From Chthonomonas calidirosea (GTDB lineage: Bacteria; Armatimonadota; Chthonomonadetes; Chthonomonadales; Chthonomonadaceae), in NCBI GenBank assembly GCA_945878775.1, contig CAMCUQ010000006.1, positions 1-44,270 on the forward strand: a stretch of DNA of 44,270 nucleotides, in the 5' to 3' direction. Of the stretch, positions 31,684 through 40,422 are shown piece after piece (positions within the stretch are counted from its first letter, which is position 1; each line of letters starts with the position of its first letter). A model generated the notes under the pieces. It made no database searches. It saw nothing but the letters and a program-made list of their open reading frames with translations, and had not been told where the DNA came from. A program made the translations under genes and the position numbers.

Positions 31684-33249
31684 CTACCGGATAGAAATTA
31701 TCCGTTCTGTAGCTTTGTCGATCTGGACTTCTCTAGCGCCATCGGGTGCCAAATTCTTGCCCTCACTATCCCACACCCCCAAGAAATCCCCTTGTAGCGT
31801 TCGGACATTACCAACGTCTTGGCTCTCGTTCAGAGCGGAACGTCCGTTCTTGCCAAAGGGTATTAGCGCGATAATATTGCCCGTCAAAAGAGACGATTGT
31901 ACATTTGCCCCGACAGCAGTTCCCGTCCATGTAATTCGTGTCGGGTTTAGCAGAGTTCGGTTCCAATAATCCAATCGCCCAATAGGCAGAGTATTATCCC
32001 TCGCAATAATCTTCGCGCCCATAAGCGTGGCGTCAGTGTTCTGTGCGCTTGGAAATGTAATGGAATATGCCGTGTGTGGGGAGGCACTATCAAATGTGAC
32101 AATACCACCCGTTTGAGCAGTATCATGGGAGGTGTAGACAACGCCACGCGCCCGCGTCCCCATCCTTCCATTGATTCCAATGAGATAACGTCTGTCTGGT
32201 TTTGCCACCCAAATAGGGTTGTCGTCCTGTGCATTCGTAAGCTGATAGACATTAGTGCCATCCGCGTTCATGCTATAGAGTCCGGTTCCCGTTCGTGTGC
32301 TACGAAAGAGGATTTTAGCCCCGTTGGGAGACCAATGCGCGGATCGATTGATGGAGCCTCCAGAGGTCAAGCGCACCACGTTGGTTCCATCCGCATTCAT
32401 ACTATAGATGTCGCCATTGGAGCTATTCCGATTACTGGAAAAGAGTATCTTGGAGCCATCTGGAGACCAATCGGGCGTTGAATCGTTCGCATTCAAACTT
32501 GTGAGTTGCTTTAGGTTAGTCCCATCGCTATTCATTAGCCAGATATTGTAGTATTTGCTACGGTTACTAACGAAGGCGATCTTGCTCCCATCCGGTGACC
32601 ATGCAGGCTGAATGTCTGCTGACGTGTTATTGGTCAGGTTTTTTGTGCCAACATAGATTTCGCTGTTGCTACCATTGGTATGGACAAAGGCGAGGAGTTT
32701 ACCCGTAGGAGACCAGGCAGGAGAGAGTTGATCGCCATTCCCTGAATAGACCGCCGTTTGTGAAGAACCATCAAGGTTCATAGTATAAATGTCGTAAGTG
32801 CCATTCCGATTCGATTGAAATGCAATGGTATCGGTGAAGCGAGAGAGGGCTGGACTGGCATCGACACTAGCTCCCCAAGTAAGACGCGTGAAATTGGAGC
32901 CATCGGGGTTCACACTATAGAGATCGGTATTGGAACCAACAGTGCGTTGAAAGACGATCCGCCCAGCATCTGAAGCACGCGTGGGAGAGGGTTGTTCAAG
33001 GCGCGTAATGTCCGCCTCCCACGCAATACCCGTGACAGGAGTACGTTGGTATTTCAGTTGGGCGTTCGAGTTCCCCACATCTCCCACGAGATAGCCCAAA
33101 GTGAAGGTTTTGGTTGCCTGCACTCCTGCCCGACTATCTGAGTCCAGATTCTGGACGAGGAACTTACCATTTCCTCCAGAACAGCCACTCAAAACCGCAA
33201 TGGCAGTCGAAACAGTCAGCGTGAAACCCAATGTACTCTTGTATTTCAA
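31684..33249 (-). CDS. Beta-propeller (PD40/TolB-like) lipoprotein
   Basis: 521 residues. The start is TTG at 33249 with AAGGAG 6 nt upstream, giving a signal peptide (KYKSTLGFTLTVSTAIAVLSGC) with lipobox LSGC; a longer in-frame reading spoils it. At least six PD40-type blades follow, each like SPAWSPTGKLLAFVHT, QPAWSPDGSKIAFVSNR or TPDWSPDGSKILFSSNR, alternating with IYSMNADGTNVVRLT. The last ~170 residues form a separate domain without blades. It should be anchored in a membrane facing outward. It starts 14 bp after the GH38 gene, so both are probably one transcript and it may bind or present glycans; that is inference. Confidence 0.75.
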   Translation of the reverse strand: MKYKSTLGFTLTVSTAIAVLSGCSGGNGKFLVQNLDSDSRAGVQATKTFTLGYLVGDVGNSNAQLKYQRTPVTGIAWEADITRLEQPSPTRASDAGRIVFQRTVGSNTDLYSVNPDGSNFTRLTWGASVDASPALSRFTDTIAFQSNRNGTYDIYTMNLDGSSQTAVYSGNGDQLSPAWSPTGKLLAFVHTNGSNSEIYVGTKNLTNNTSADIQPAWSPDGSKIAFVSNRSKYYNIWLMNSDGTNLKQLTSLNANDSTPDWSPDGSKILFSSNRNSSNGDIYSMNADGTNVVRLTSGGSINRSAHWSPNGAKILFRSTRTGTGLYSMNADGTNVYQLTNAQDDNPIWVAKPDRRYLIGINGRMGTRARGVVYTSHDTAQTGGIVTFDSASPHTAYSITFPSAQNTDATLMGAKIIARDNTLPIGRLDYWNRTLLNPTRITWTGTAVGANVQSSLLTGNIIALIPFGKNGRSALNESQDVGNVRTLQGDFLGVWDSEGKNLAPDGAREVQIDKATERIISIR

Positions 33250-33263
33250 AGCGCACTCCTTAC

Positions 33264-36212
33264 TTACGAGAGGCAAACCGTCACAAAGTTTAGGGCAGGG
33301 ATCATAACGCGCACAATGCCCTCATTATAAGAGACGACGCCGGAAGCCGGTTGTTCCATAGGATCGACCAAAATAGCAGAAGTGAGTCCCTTGACCAACT
33401 CCGCATTGAGATGAACGACAGCCTCTGTAGCAACACCGTTTAGTTCGCTGAGGCGCAGAATTAAGCCGTTGCCGTCTTCTGTGCGTTTTAATGCGGTGAG
33501 TACAACATTCTCATTCTCGACACTCACAAAGCTCTCGCTTGCAGGTGCAGTGCCCTCCTGAACATTGGCAGGTATCACCAGGAATGGGTGATTCCAACTT
33601 GCGCCAAGTCGGGTTAGTGTTGCAGGCTCAGCGGGGGCATCATGGAGATACACAGAGTAGCGCACGCTGGATTGTGCCACTTCGGGTGCATGATCGGGAT
33701 CGAAAGAGGAGCGCACCATACGAAGTCGAAGTTCACTGCCCTGCATCGCATGACCATATTTACTGTCTTGCACAAGCGTGATTCCCGCAAAAACGTCCTC
33801 CCCTGAAACACTCTTTGCCTTGCCTGCAACGTGGGCATAGCGCAAAGTGGGAACCTCCTCGCCATTAAAGAGCGTCCGCTCTACGCTTCCAAAGGGGGTT
33901 TCGTAGCGGGTCTCAATGTCGGTGAGAGCGAGTGGGAAACTGACAAGCAAGCCCGGTATTCCACGCTTTGCATCCCCAATCTCGCGCCAGTCCATCTCTG
34001 CCGTGAAATCAAGGCGAGGTTCCAGAGCGTGGATCATCAGAGACACGCGCACCGTACTATTGGTGTTAGGAACGCTCAACAGGCTCTCTACCCGATAGCC
34101 CATCACTTCATGTCCCAAAGGAACCGTTGTGCCTTGATTTCGTGCCACACCCACAATATGGAAACTTGAGGAGATGAGCGTGAGAGCGGGTTCTACCTCC
34201 TCACCTATCACCCAAGAGGTCATTCCTCGCGAACGCTCATTGACAAACTGCCACAGACCTAACCCATTATCGCCAGCGATCTGCGCTCCTGTCCGTTTAT
34301 CAATGAGTTCTAGCACTCCAGAGCGATACCGATTTAGGCGAAATTTGAGATAGGGAGTCTCCACCCACTCATTTCGGTCTAGTCGGACAGATGCCTCTAG
34401 TGCCTTTGCCTCGCCTTCACAAAGCAGGTAGGTCTTGTAACCGAGTGCGGGAACGTCTTCCGCGTCAAAGGCAACAACGATCTTCTCGTGCCCCCAATCG
34501 TTGCCTCGTCCCAAGAAAAGCGTAGGGTGTGCGATACCTGCATCGTCCCGTGCGACAACATTACTAGGGTTGAAATCGGTATCGTATAAGGTGACAATAA
34601 CACGTTCAGAGCGTTCCCATGCCGTTGGGTTGTAGATCACAAATGGCAAGAACCGTCGCCCACCGCCGTTGCTCACCGAGTAGCCCGTTAAGCCACCACC
34701 GATACCGGCTCCTGCAACAAACGGGGTGTTTACAGCGTTCTGTTCCAACAGTAGCCGTTCCACATTGCCAGCATGGTTGTTTGGTAGAAGCCCTGCCGTA
34801 TTGATTCTGCCCGCAAGTGATTTGCCTGCATTCCGCTTGATAGAACCCGTTATGGCACCCACCTCTTGAAAAAGAGCCTGTGCGTGTTCACGGGTCTCTC
34901 GCACTCCAGAGCCTGGCAGAATATCATGAAATTGGTTGAAGAGCACGGAAATCCAACCATCACGCAGGTTCTCGACAGGATATACCTCTCCAGTCAGTCG
35001 GCTGGAAAGCACTGCAAGCGTCTCTGCCTCAACAAGGTAATTCTCTCCAAACCGATTGCCCCGCTTTATAGCACTCTGTGATGTGTAACAGCCGGGGAAC
35101 TCGAAATTGAGTTCGTGCGCCAATACGGGAATAGGTGCGTCCGTCTCCGTAATCTCTGCATCGACAGCCTGATAGTACTGCTTTGCGGTTCCAAAGAGTA
35201 TCTCAGGATAGACCGGAAAATCTTGCAGGGAGAGGTAGAACTCGATCTCCTTGCGCGTTGGACCTCCACCATGATTGCCAATTCCATAGACGTTCATCCA
35301 GTGATGCAAGCCCGTTTCGCGCACGAATTCGGTCATAGGAAGCGCGATATTGTCCCCGATATTGACGTAACTGTTGTACCAAGTGCGCTCATGGTTGACG
35401 AGAACACGCGAACCGTCAGGGGCTTGCCAATAGAAAAGGCGCGGGCGGGTTTCCCCGACACGAGGATGCTCAAAGCCTCCTCCCGTTCGACAGCTGTAGT
35501 AGTACTTGATTCCAGATTGAGCGAGAATGGTCGGTATCGTGTTGGCGTGTCCAAAGGTATCTGGCTCCCAGTCGATGGGAACATCCTCGGCACTGAGATC
35601 AAACTTCTCTTTGAAATAGCGACGCGCATAGAGCAGATGCCGACATATCGACTCGGCGGACGAGATATTCTTATCGCCTTCAACCCAGTGCGGCGCGGTC
35701 ACCTCCCATCGCCCCTCTTTCACCCTCTCCCGAATCTGTTCAAACATCGCAGGGTAGTACTTCTCCATAATGGCGTAGACGGAGGCTTGGCTCTGAGAGT
35801 AGGTGAGTTCTGGATACTGCTCCATAAGGCTAAGCACAGAGGCGAACGTATCATGCGTTGCCGCGACGGTTTCGGGCCAGCTCCACATCCAGTTCATGTC
35901 GATATGCCCATGCCCCACACAGTATATTCGGTACTGGCGTGCCGCTTTCCCAATCGCCTCCATTGCCACTTCTGCTTGTTGGACGGCACTTGAAAGCCCC
36001 ACCAGTCCCGTCTTCGGGTCGAAGGTTTCAAGCATCTGCTCAGCCTGAAGGATCGCATCGTTCCAGCCGTTCACTTGTTCCACAGGGAAGAGCGATGCAA
36101 AAGCCCGCGCGAAGTCACGCTGTATCTCAAATCGACGTAACCAATAGGAGGTCTCTTCTGCTGGCACATCGCGCAATAAGCGCAAAATATACTGCTTTGT
36201 ATCCAAATTCAC
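33264..36212 (-). CDS. Glycoside hydrolase family 38 alpha-mannosidase
   Basis: 982 residues, no signal peptide. GH38 metal site H-G-H-I-D (about 101-105) in VGHGHIDMNWMWSWPET, and WEPDTFGHANTIPTILAQSG with the likely nucleophile Asp (about 218). Substrate-domain motifs FYWQAPDGSRVLVNHE and YGIGNHGGGPTRKEIEFY follow, then a long beta-sandwich C-terminus. It removes alpha-linked mannose and likely works in the cytoplasm on imported glycans. Start is GTG at 36212 with GAGGTG 8 nt upstream. The adjacent beta-propeller lipoprotein may be its functional partner. Confidence 0.9.
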   Translation of the reverse strand: MNLDTKQYILRLLRDVPAEETSYWLRRFEIQRDFARAFASLFPVEQVNGWNDAILQAEQMLETFDPKTGLVGLSSAVQQAEVAMEAIGKAARQYRIYCVGHGHIDMNWMWSWPETVAATHDTFASVLSLMEQYPELTYSQSQASVYAIMEKYYPAMFEQIRERVKEGRWEVTAPHWVEGDKNISSAESICRHLLYARRYFKEKFDLSAEDVPIDWEPDTFGHANTIPTILAQSGIKYYYSCRTGGGFEHPRVGETRPRLFYWQAPDGSRVLVNHERTWYNSYVNIGDNIALPMTEFVRETGLHHWMNVYGIGNHGGGPTRKEIEFYLSLQDFPVYPEILFGTAKQYYQAVDAEITETDAPIPVLAHELNFEFPGCYTSQSAIKRGNRFGENYLVEAETLAVLSSRLTGEVYPVENLRDGWISVLFNQFHDILPGSGVRETREHAQALFQEVGAITGSIKRNAGKSLAGRINTAGLLPNNHAGNVERLLLEQNAVNTPFVAGAGIGGGLTGYSVSNGGGRRFLPFVIYNPTAWERSERVIVTLYDTDFNPSNVVARDDAGIAHPTLFLGRGNDWGHEKIVVAFDAEDVPALGYKTYLLCEGEAKALEASVRLDRNEWVETPYLKFRLNRYRSGVLELIDKRTGAQIAGDNGLGLWQFVNERSRGMTSWVIGEEVEPALTLISSSFHIVGVARNQGTTVPLGHEVMGYRVESLLSVPNTNSTVRVSLMIHALEPRLDFTAEMDWREIGDAKRGIPGLLVSFPLALTDIETRYETPFGSVERTLFNGEEVPTLRYAHVAGKAKSVSGEDVFAGITLVQDSKYGHAMQGSELRLRMVRSSFDPDHAPEVAQSSVRYSVYLHDAPAEPATLTRLGASWNHPFLVIPANVQEGTAPASESFVSVENENVVLTALKRTEDGNGLILRLSELNGVATEAVVHLNAELVKGLTSAILVDPMEQPASGVVSYNEGIVRVMIPALNFVTVCLS

Positions 36213-36306
36213 CGTCTATTCACCTCGTTCCTTGAACTATACTATTATTCTACCTGCTCACTCCAATCCCCTTTAAGGTTTTGATGTGTTTTTTGTCATA
36301 GAGATG

Positions 36307-36335
36307 TTGAGTTTCACATTTTTTGCGCCGATAAT
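36307..36335 (+). promoter_or_regulatory. Promoter of the hybrid sensor kinase
   Basis: TTGAGT (36307-36312) and GATAAT (36330-36335), 17-bp spacer. Start near 36342, about 48 nt before the ATG. No comparable promoter for the divergent GH38 gene was recognised in 36213-36306. Confidence 0.5.
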
Positions 36336-36389
36336 CTGCTGTCAAGATCAGGATGATCGCCACATAGAAATGGATTTTCACGTAAGATC

Positions 36390-38363
36390 ATGAGTACCAT
36401 CACACTACCCGCCTCGCTTTTTGAGGCAAGAACTATGGGTACAATTGGAACAAGCCTCTTAACCCATTATCTGCACACAGAGTCTTGCATACAGGGGGCT
36501 TGGGTTGTTCTACAACAGGAGAACCTTCCAAATCACCGCGTTATCGCAGAGTTGTCTTGTGATGTGGAAGGCACTAAAACCACCGCAGAAGGAGAAAGGC
36601 AACTGAGCTTGCCTGCTACCTTCACAGCATTTGTGGAAGATGTAGCCAATGCCCCTCAAACCTCTGTTCTTTCTAGTGGTAACGAATTCACAATTATCCC
36701 TCTCCTGCTTGGCACAAAAACCGTAGGTAGTGTTCTCATACAATGGACGGCAACCGCCGATAGTGCAATAGTTGCACCGTTGGCAGTGGCAGCTCCCGTG
36801 CTCGCACTCGTGCTGCATTCTCAGAGTCGCGAAACCATATTCCGTGACCTAGAACGTAGCAAACAACAGTGGGAAGCCGCCTTCGATTCTCTCCAAGACT
36901 TGCTCTTTATTTACGACATAGAAGGACGCCTACAAAAGGTCAACAAAGCTCTCGCCAAACGCCTAGGCTACCCACCACGCGAGATCATCGCCTGCCCTAC
37001 TCTCTTCAACGCTCACTTTGAGGACGTGCTGAAGCTTCCACCCCGTTCGCAACAGTGGAACTCTAAGTCTCTGGAATCTATCTTTGAAGTGCAGTGTGCC
37101 GATGTCCATGATCACAACCAGAATTTGGCTGGTTGGGTCTATATCCTACGCGATATTACGGACAGAGTGGGTTTGGAGCAACAGATGCGGCAAAATGAAA
37201 AGCTGGCGGCACTTGGGGAAATGGTATCTGGTATCGCACATGAACTAAACAACCCTTTGACCAGTATCGTCGGGTACGCGGAGATGCTAGTCCAAAGCAC
37301 TATTCCAACGCCAGAAGCGGTGCGGAATCGGATTAGGAAAATTGGGATGGAGGCGGATCGCGCCGCGCTCATCGTGCAAAACATGCTCGCGTTTGTGCGT
37401 CCGCCTGCCTCAAATCAGGTTCCATTGTGCTTGAATGAAATTATCTATCATGTCGCCGAGTTGCGTGCAGATGTGCTTAAATCGCACTCCGTGGAACTCC
37501 ACCTCGTACTTGACCAACACCCCCCGCTCATAAAGGGGTGTCCTCATGAACTTCAGCAGGTGCTCTTAAACCTCATAGACAACTCCATTCATGCCCTCTC
37601 TGGATTTCGCAAACAGGGCAACATTACACTTTGTACAGAAGGCTCCAACGAACAAACGTTGTCACTCTCAGTCACCGATGATGGTCACGGAATACTACCC
37701 GAACATAAAGAGAAGCTACTGCTCCCCTTCTTCACCACAAAGCGAGTTGGTGAAGGAAGCGGCTTGGGGCTATCCATAAGCTACGGCATTCTGCGTTCTC
37801 ATGGCGCGACACTACAAATTCATTCGGAGGTGGGACAAGGAGCCGAGTTCAAAATGGAGTTCCCGGTTTTCTCGCATGCGCTTCATGTCTCTCCCGAACC
37901 AGTAACACAGCCTCAAGCAAATGTGACCCACAAACGCCAAAGACCAGAAGTCCCAATACTCGAAGGCTTGCACATCGCAGTGCTAGACGATGAAATCCTC
38001 GTCCTAGAGTTAATCACAGAAATGCTAAGCGATTCGGGGCATCACGTTTCTGCGTTCAATAGTCCTACTCGCGCCTTTGACGCACTTGCGCAAACTGATT
38101 TTGACATCATTCTTTGTGATGTACGTATGCCTGAGATGAGCGGAATGGAGTTCTACGAGGAGATTCGTCGACGCAATCCTTCCTTACTCTCACAGATAAT
38201 GTTCCTCACGGGAGATGTACTGGCTCCTGAGACACGGACCTTTTTGGAGACGAACCAATGCGCCTATCTAAACAAGCCCTTTAAGGCGGAAATCTTACGC
38301 AACAAAATCACAGAGATTGTAATCCGGGAAAGAGAGCGTCAAGCACTCAAGAAAGCGGCTTAG
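36390..38363 (+). CDS. Hybrid sensor histidine kinase (GAF-like/PAS/HisKA/HATPase/REC)
   Basis: 657 residues, no transmembrane segments, so probably a cytoplasmic sensor. Residues ~1-150 look GAF-like; ~155-260 is a PAS domain (AAFDSLQDLLFIYDIEGRLQ ... VYILRDITDR). The HisKA domain has MVSGIAHELNNPLTSIVGY with the phospho-His near residue 284. HATPase boxes: VLLNLIDNSIHAL (N), DDGHGI and GEGSGLGLSISYGI (G). A C-terminal receiver starts IAVLDDE with acceptor Asp ~577 (CDVRMPEMSG) and Lys in NKPFKAE. Its receiver probably serves phosphorelay or autoregulation; no partner regulator is nearby. The ATG has only a weak ribosome-binding site. Confidence 0.9.
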   Translation: MSTITLPASLFEARTMGTIGTSLLTHYLHTESCIQGAWVVLQQENLPNHRVIAELSCDVEGTKTTAEGERQLSLPATFTAFVEDVANAPQTSVLSSGNEFTIIPLLLGTKTVGSVLIQWTATADSAIVAPLAVAAPVLALVLHSQSRETIFRDLERSKQQWEAAFDSLQDLLFIYDIEGRLQKVNKALAKRLGYPPREIIACPTLFNAHFEDVLKLPPRSQQWNSKSLESIFEVQCADVHDHNQNLAGWVYILRDITDRVGLEQQMRQNEKLAALGEMVSGIAHELNNPLTSIVGYAEMLVQSTIPTPEAVRNRIRKIGMEADRAALIVQNMLAFVRPPASNQVPLCLNEIIYHVAELRADVLKSHSVELHLVLDQHPPLIKGCPHELQQVLLNLIDNSIHALSGFRKQGNITLCTEGSNEQTLSLSVTDDGHGILPEHKEKLLLPFFTTKRVGEGSGLGLSISYGILRSHGATLQIHSEVGQGAEFKMEFPVFSHALHVSPEPVTQPQANVTHKRQRPEVPILEGLHIAVLDDEILVLELITEMLSDSGHHVSAFNSPTRAFDALAQTDFDIILCDVRMPEMSGMEFYEEIRRRNPSLLSQIMFLTGDVLAPETRTFLETNQCAYLNKPFKAEILRNKITEIVIRERERQALKKAA

Positions 38364-38371
38364 ATATGGTG

Positions 38372-39409
38372 CTATTCCAACAATTCTAAGAGATCAAGCA
38401 ACGCTTGAAATGGCTCTGGAGGTGCAGAGGTGAAATGGAGGCGTTCGCCCGTTGTGGGATGATCGAAGGCGAGCGACCAAGCATGAAGTGCCTGCCCCTG
38501 CAACATCTCTATCGCACGTGTAACCTTTGCATGGTGCGCAGATGTAAAAGCAGTCGCGGGAACTTTCCGAATCCCGCCGTAGGCAACGTCCCCGACCACA
38601 GGGTGACCTGCAAAGCTGGCATGTACCCGTATCTGATGGGTGCGCCCTGTATGGAGTTTTGCCTCTACTAACGTGAAGGTATCCGCAAAAACCTTTTGAA
38701 CAAAAAGCTCCGTTCGCGCCGTGCGTGAAGTGTATTTCCCATCCGTAAGAACCGCCATCCGCTTTCTATCCACAGGGTGACGCCCAATCGGCGCATCGAT
38801 ATTTGCGTGTTGGAACTTGGGAACTCCCCAAATGAGTGCGAGGTACTTGCGCTCAGCATTGCGACTTTGTATCTGTGCCTGTAGAGCACGATGGGCATTG
38901 TCGTTTTTGGCGACCATAATAAGCCCACTCGTGTCTTTATCAAGGCGATGCACAATGCCAGGTCTACGCTCACCTCCAATACCCGAAAGGTCTTTGGCGT
39001 GGGCAAGAACCGCATTGACAAGCGTTCCAGACTCTGCCCCCGGAGCGGGGTGAACTACCATCCCTTTCGGCTTGTTGATCACCAACATATCTCCGTCCTC
39101 ATACCGAATGTCGAGGGGAATGGCTTCTGGCAAAAGCAAAACCTCCCGCGCCTGCGGGCGCAAAACCTGTATCAGATCGCCAAGTCGTGCCTTATAACTC
39201 CCCTTTTCACGACGACTATTTACCCACACACCCATTTCATCAGACAGATCAATCAGTCGTTTGGCTTCCGAGCGCGACGCATCCGGGAGAAGGACTGCAA
39301 CCACAATATCAAGCCTTTGTCCCACAAGCTCTTCTCCCACTAGAAACTGCGAAGTCTGAACCTCTGGGTTGAGTGCCTCCTCCCCGTCTTCGATCTCCCA
39401 ATCGCTCAT
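38372..39409 (-). CDS. rluD: 23S rRNA pseudouridine synthase, RluD-type
   Basis: 345 residues. N-terminal S4 RNA-binding domain (about 28-90), preceded by an acidic tail. The catalytic domain contains DMLVINKPKGMVVHPAPG, GIVHRLDKDTSGLIMVAKND (catalytic Asp of HRLDKDTSG), ERKYLALIWG and HTGRTHQIRVHASFAGHPVV. RluD/RluC/RluA cannot be told apart securely without a tree, but S4 plus length favour RluD. ATG overlaps the gpsA stop (ATGA), and it meets the sensor kinase gene tail-to-tail with an 8-bp gap. Confidence 0.88.
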   Translation of the reverse strand: MSDWEIEDGEEALNPEVQTSQFLVGEELVGQRLDIVVAVLLPDASRSEAKRLIDLSDEMGVWVNSRREKGSYKARLGDLIQVLRPQAREVLLLPEAIPLDIRYEDGDMLVINKPKGMVVHPAPGAESGTLVNAVLAHAKDLSGIGGERRPGIVHRLDKDTSGLIMVAKNDNAHRALQAQIQSRNAERKYLALIWGVPKFQHANIDAPIGRHPVDRKRMAVLTDGKYTSRTARTELFVQKVFADTFTLVEAKLHTGRTHQIRVHASFAGHPVVGDVAYGGIRKVPATAFTSAHHAKVTRAIEMLQGQALHAWSLAFDHPTTGERLHFTSAPPEPFQALLDLLELLE

Positions 39410-40422
39410 GTGGCTAGCTCCTCTTTGGGAGGGCGCAACATCAGTTCACGGATCACTTCAGTAGCTGTTCTCGATTCAAAGAGGACGGACGCCAATGCAT
39501 GGCACAGCGGCATCTCAACTCGGTGTTTTGACGCTAATTGAGAAACTACTTGGGTTGTGGGAACCCCTTCAGCAACTTGCCCTAGCCTCTCCAAAATTGC
39601 AGGAAGGGGTTCCCCTTGTCCTAACCCCAAGCCAACACGGTAATTTCTGGAGAGCCGACTGCTTGTCGTAGCAAACAGATCGCCCACGCCAGAAAGCCCC
39701 AAAAAAGTCTCCGGCTCTGCACCAAGACAGACACCCAACCGAACGATCTCCGCCAAGCCTCGTGTCACTAAGGCAGCCTTGGCATTGTCGCCAAAGCCCA
39801 AGCCTTCACAGATGCCGGCTCCAATCGCGATCACATTCTTAATTGCCCCCCCCAACTCCACTCCGATTACGTCACGACTGGTGTAGACTCGAAAAGTCGG
39901 TTGCGTAGCCCCCAAGAAAAGACTCTGTGCACCTTGAGCCGCCTCTTTACTTTGCGAGGCGGCAACAGTGGCGGTAGGGACTCCACGTGCCACTTCCAAT
40001 GCAAGATTGGGACCTGAAAGGGCAACAATCCGAGGCTCCGCACAAGAAAAGGCAAGTGCCAGAAGCTCGCTCATACGTAAGCCACTCCCCTCCTCTAGAC
40101 CCTTCGTTGTGGAAATGAGCAGCGCGTCTTGCGAAATATAAGGCGCAACACTTTGGGCTACAGCCCGAAATGCCCCGCTTGGAACTGCCCAAAGTATCGC
40201 CTCTGCACCCTCAACGGATTCTTTCAAATCGTGGGTCATGCGAACCGAAGCGGGAAGCGGTATCTCAGGCAAATATTGCCTATTCAAATGACTGCGATGA
40301 AATTCAGCAACAAGCGTCTCATCACGCGCCCAGAGAGTCACCTCTTTTCCCGCTTGTCCCAAAATGAGGGCGAGTGCCGTCCCCCAACTCCCCCCGCCCA
40401 ATATGGCTACTCTCTCACTCAC
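39406..40422 (-). CDS. gpsA: Glycerol-3-phosphate dehydrogenase [NAD(P)+]
   Basis: 338 residues. Makes sn-glycerol-3-phosphate from dihydroxyacetone phosphate for phospholipid synthesis. N-terminal VAILGGGSWGTALALILG, LISTTKGLEEGSG, LSGPNLALEVARGVPTA, catalytic Lys in GVELGGAIKNVIAIGAGI, and LSGVGDLFATTSSRLSRNYR. GTG start overlaps the trmFO stop (GTGA, 40419-40422). Confidence 0.95.
   Translation of the reverse strand: MSERVAILGGGSWGTALALILGQAGKEVTLWARDETLVAEFHRSHLNRQYLPEIPLPASVRMTHDLKESVEGAEAILWAVPSGAFRAVAQSVAPYISQDALLISTTKGLEEGSGLRMSELLALAFSCAEPRIVALSGPNLALEVARGVPTATVAASQSKEAAQGAQSLFLGATQPTFRVYTSRDVIGVELGGAIKNVIAIGAGICEGLGFGDNAKAALVTRGLAEIVRLGVCLGAEPETFLGLSGVGDLFATTSSRLSRNYRVGLGLGQGEPLPAILERLGQVAEGVPTTQVVSQLASKHRVEMPLCHALASVLFESRTATEVIRELMLRPPKEELAT

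Noticed and set aside
31594-31797. 67-codon plus-strand frame with C-x2-C
   Set aside because: Begins inside the arg promoter on the opposite strand and runs into the lipoprotein gene in antisense; no ribosome-binding site.
35115-35993. 292-codon plus-strand open frame opposite the GH38 gene
   Set aside because: The opposite strand holds all GH38 motifs in this stretch; the plus-strand product resembles no family.
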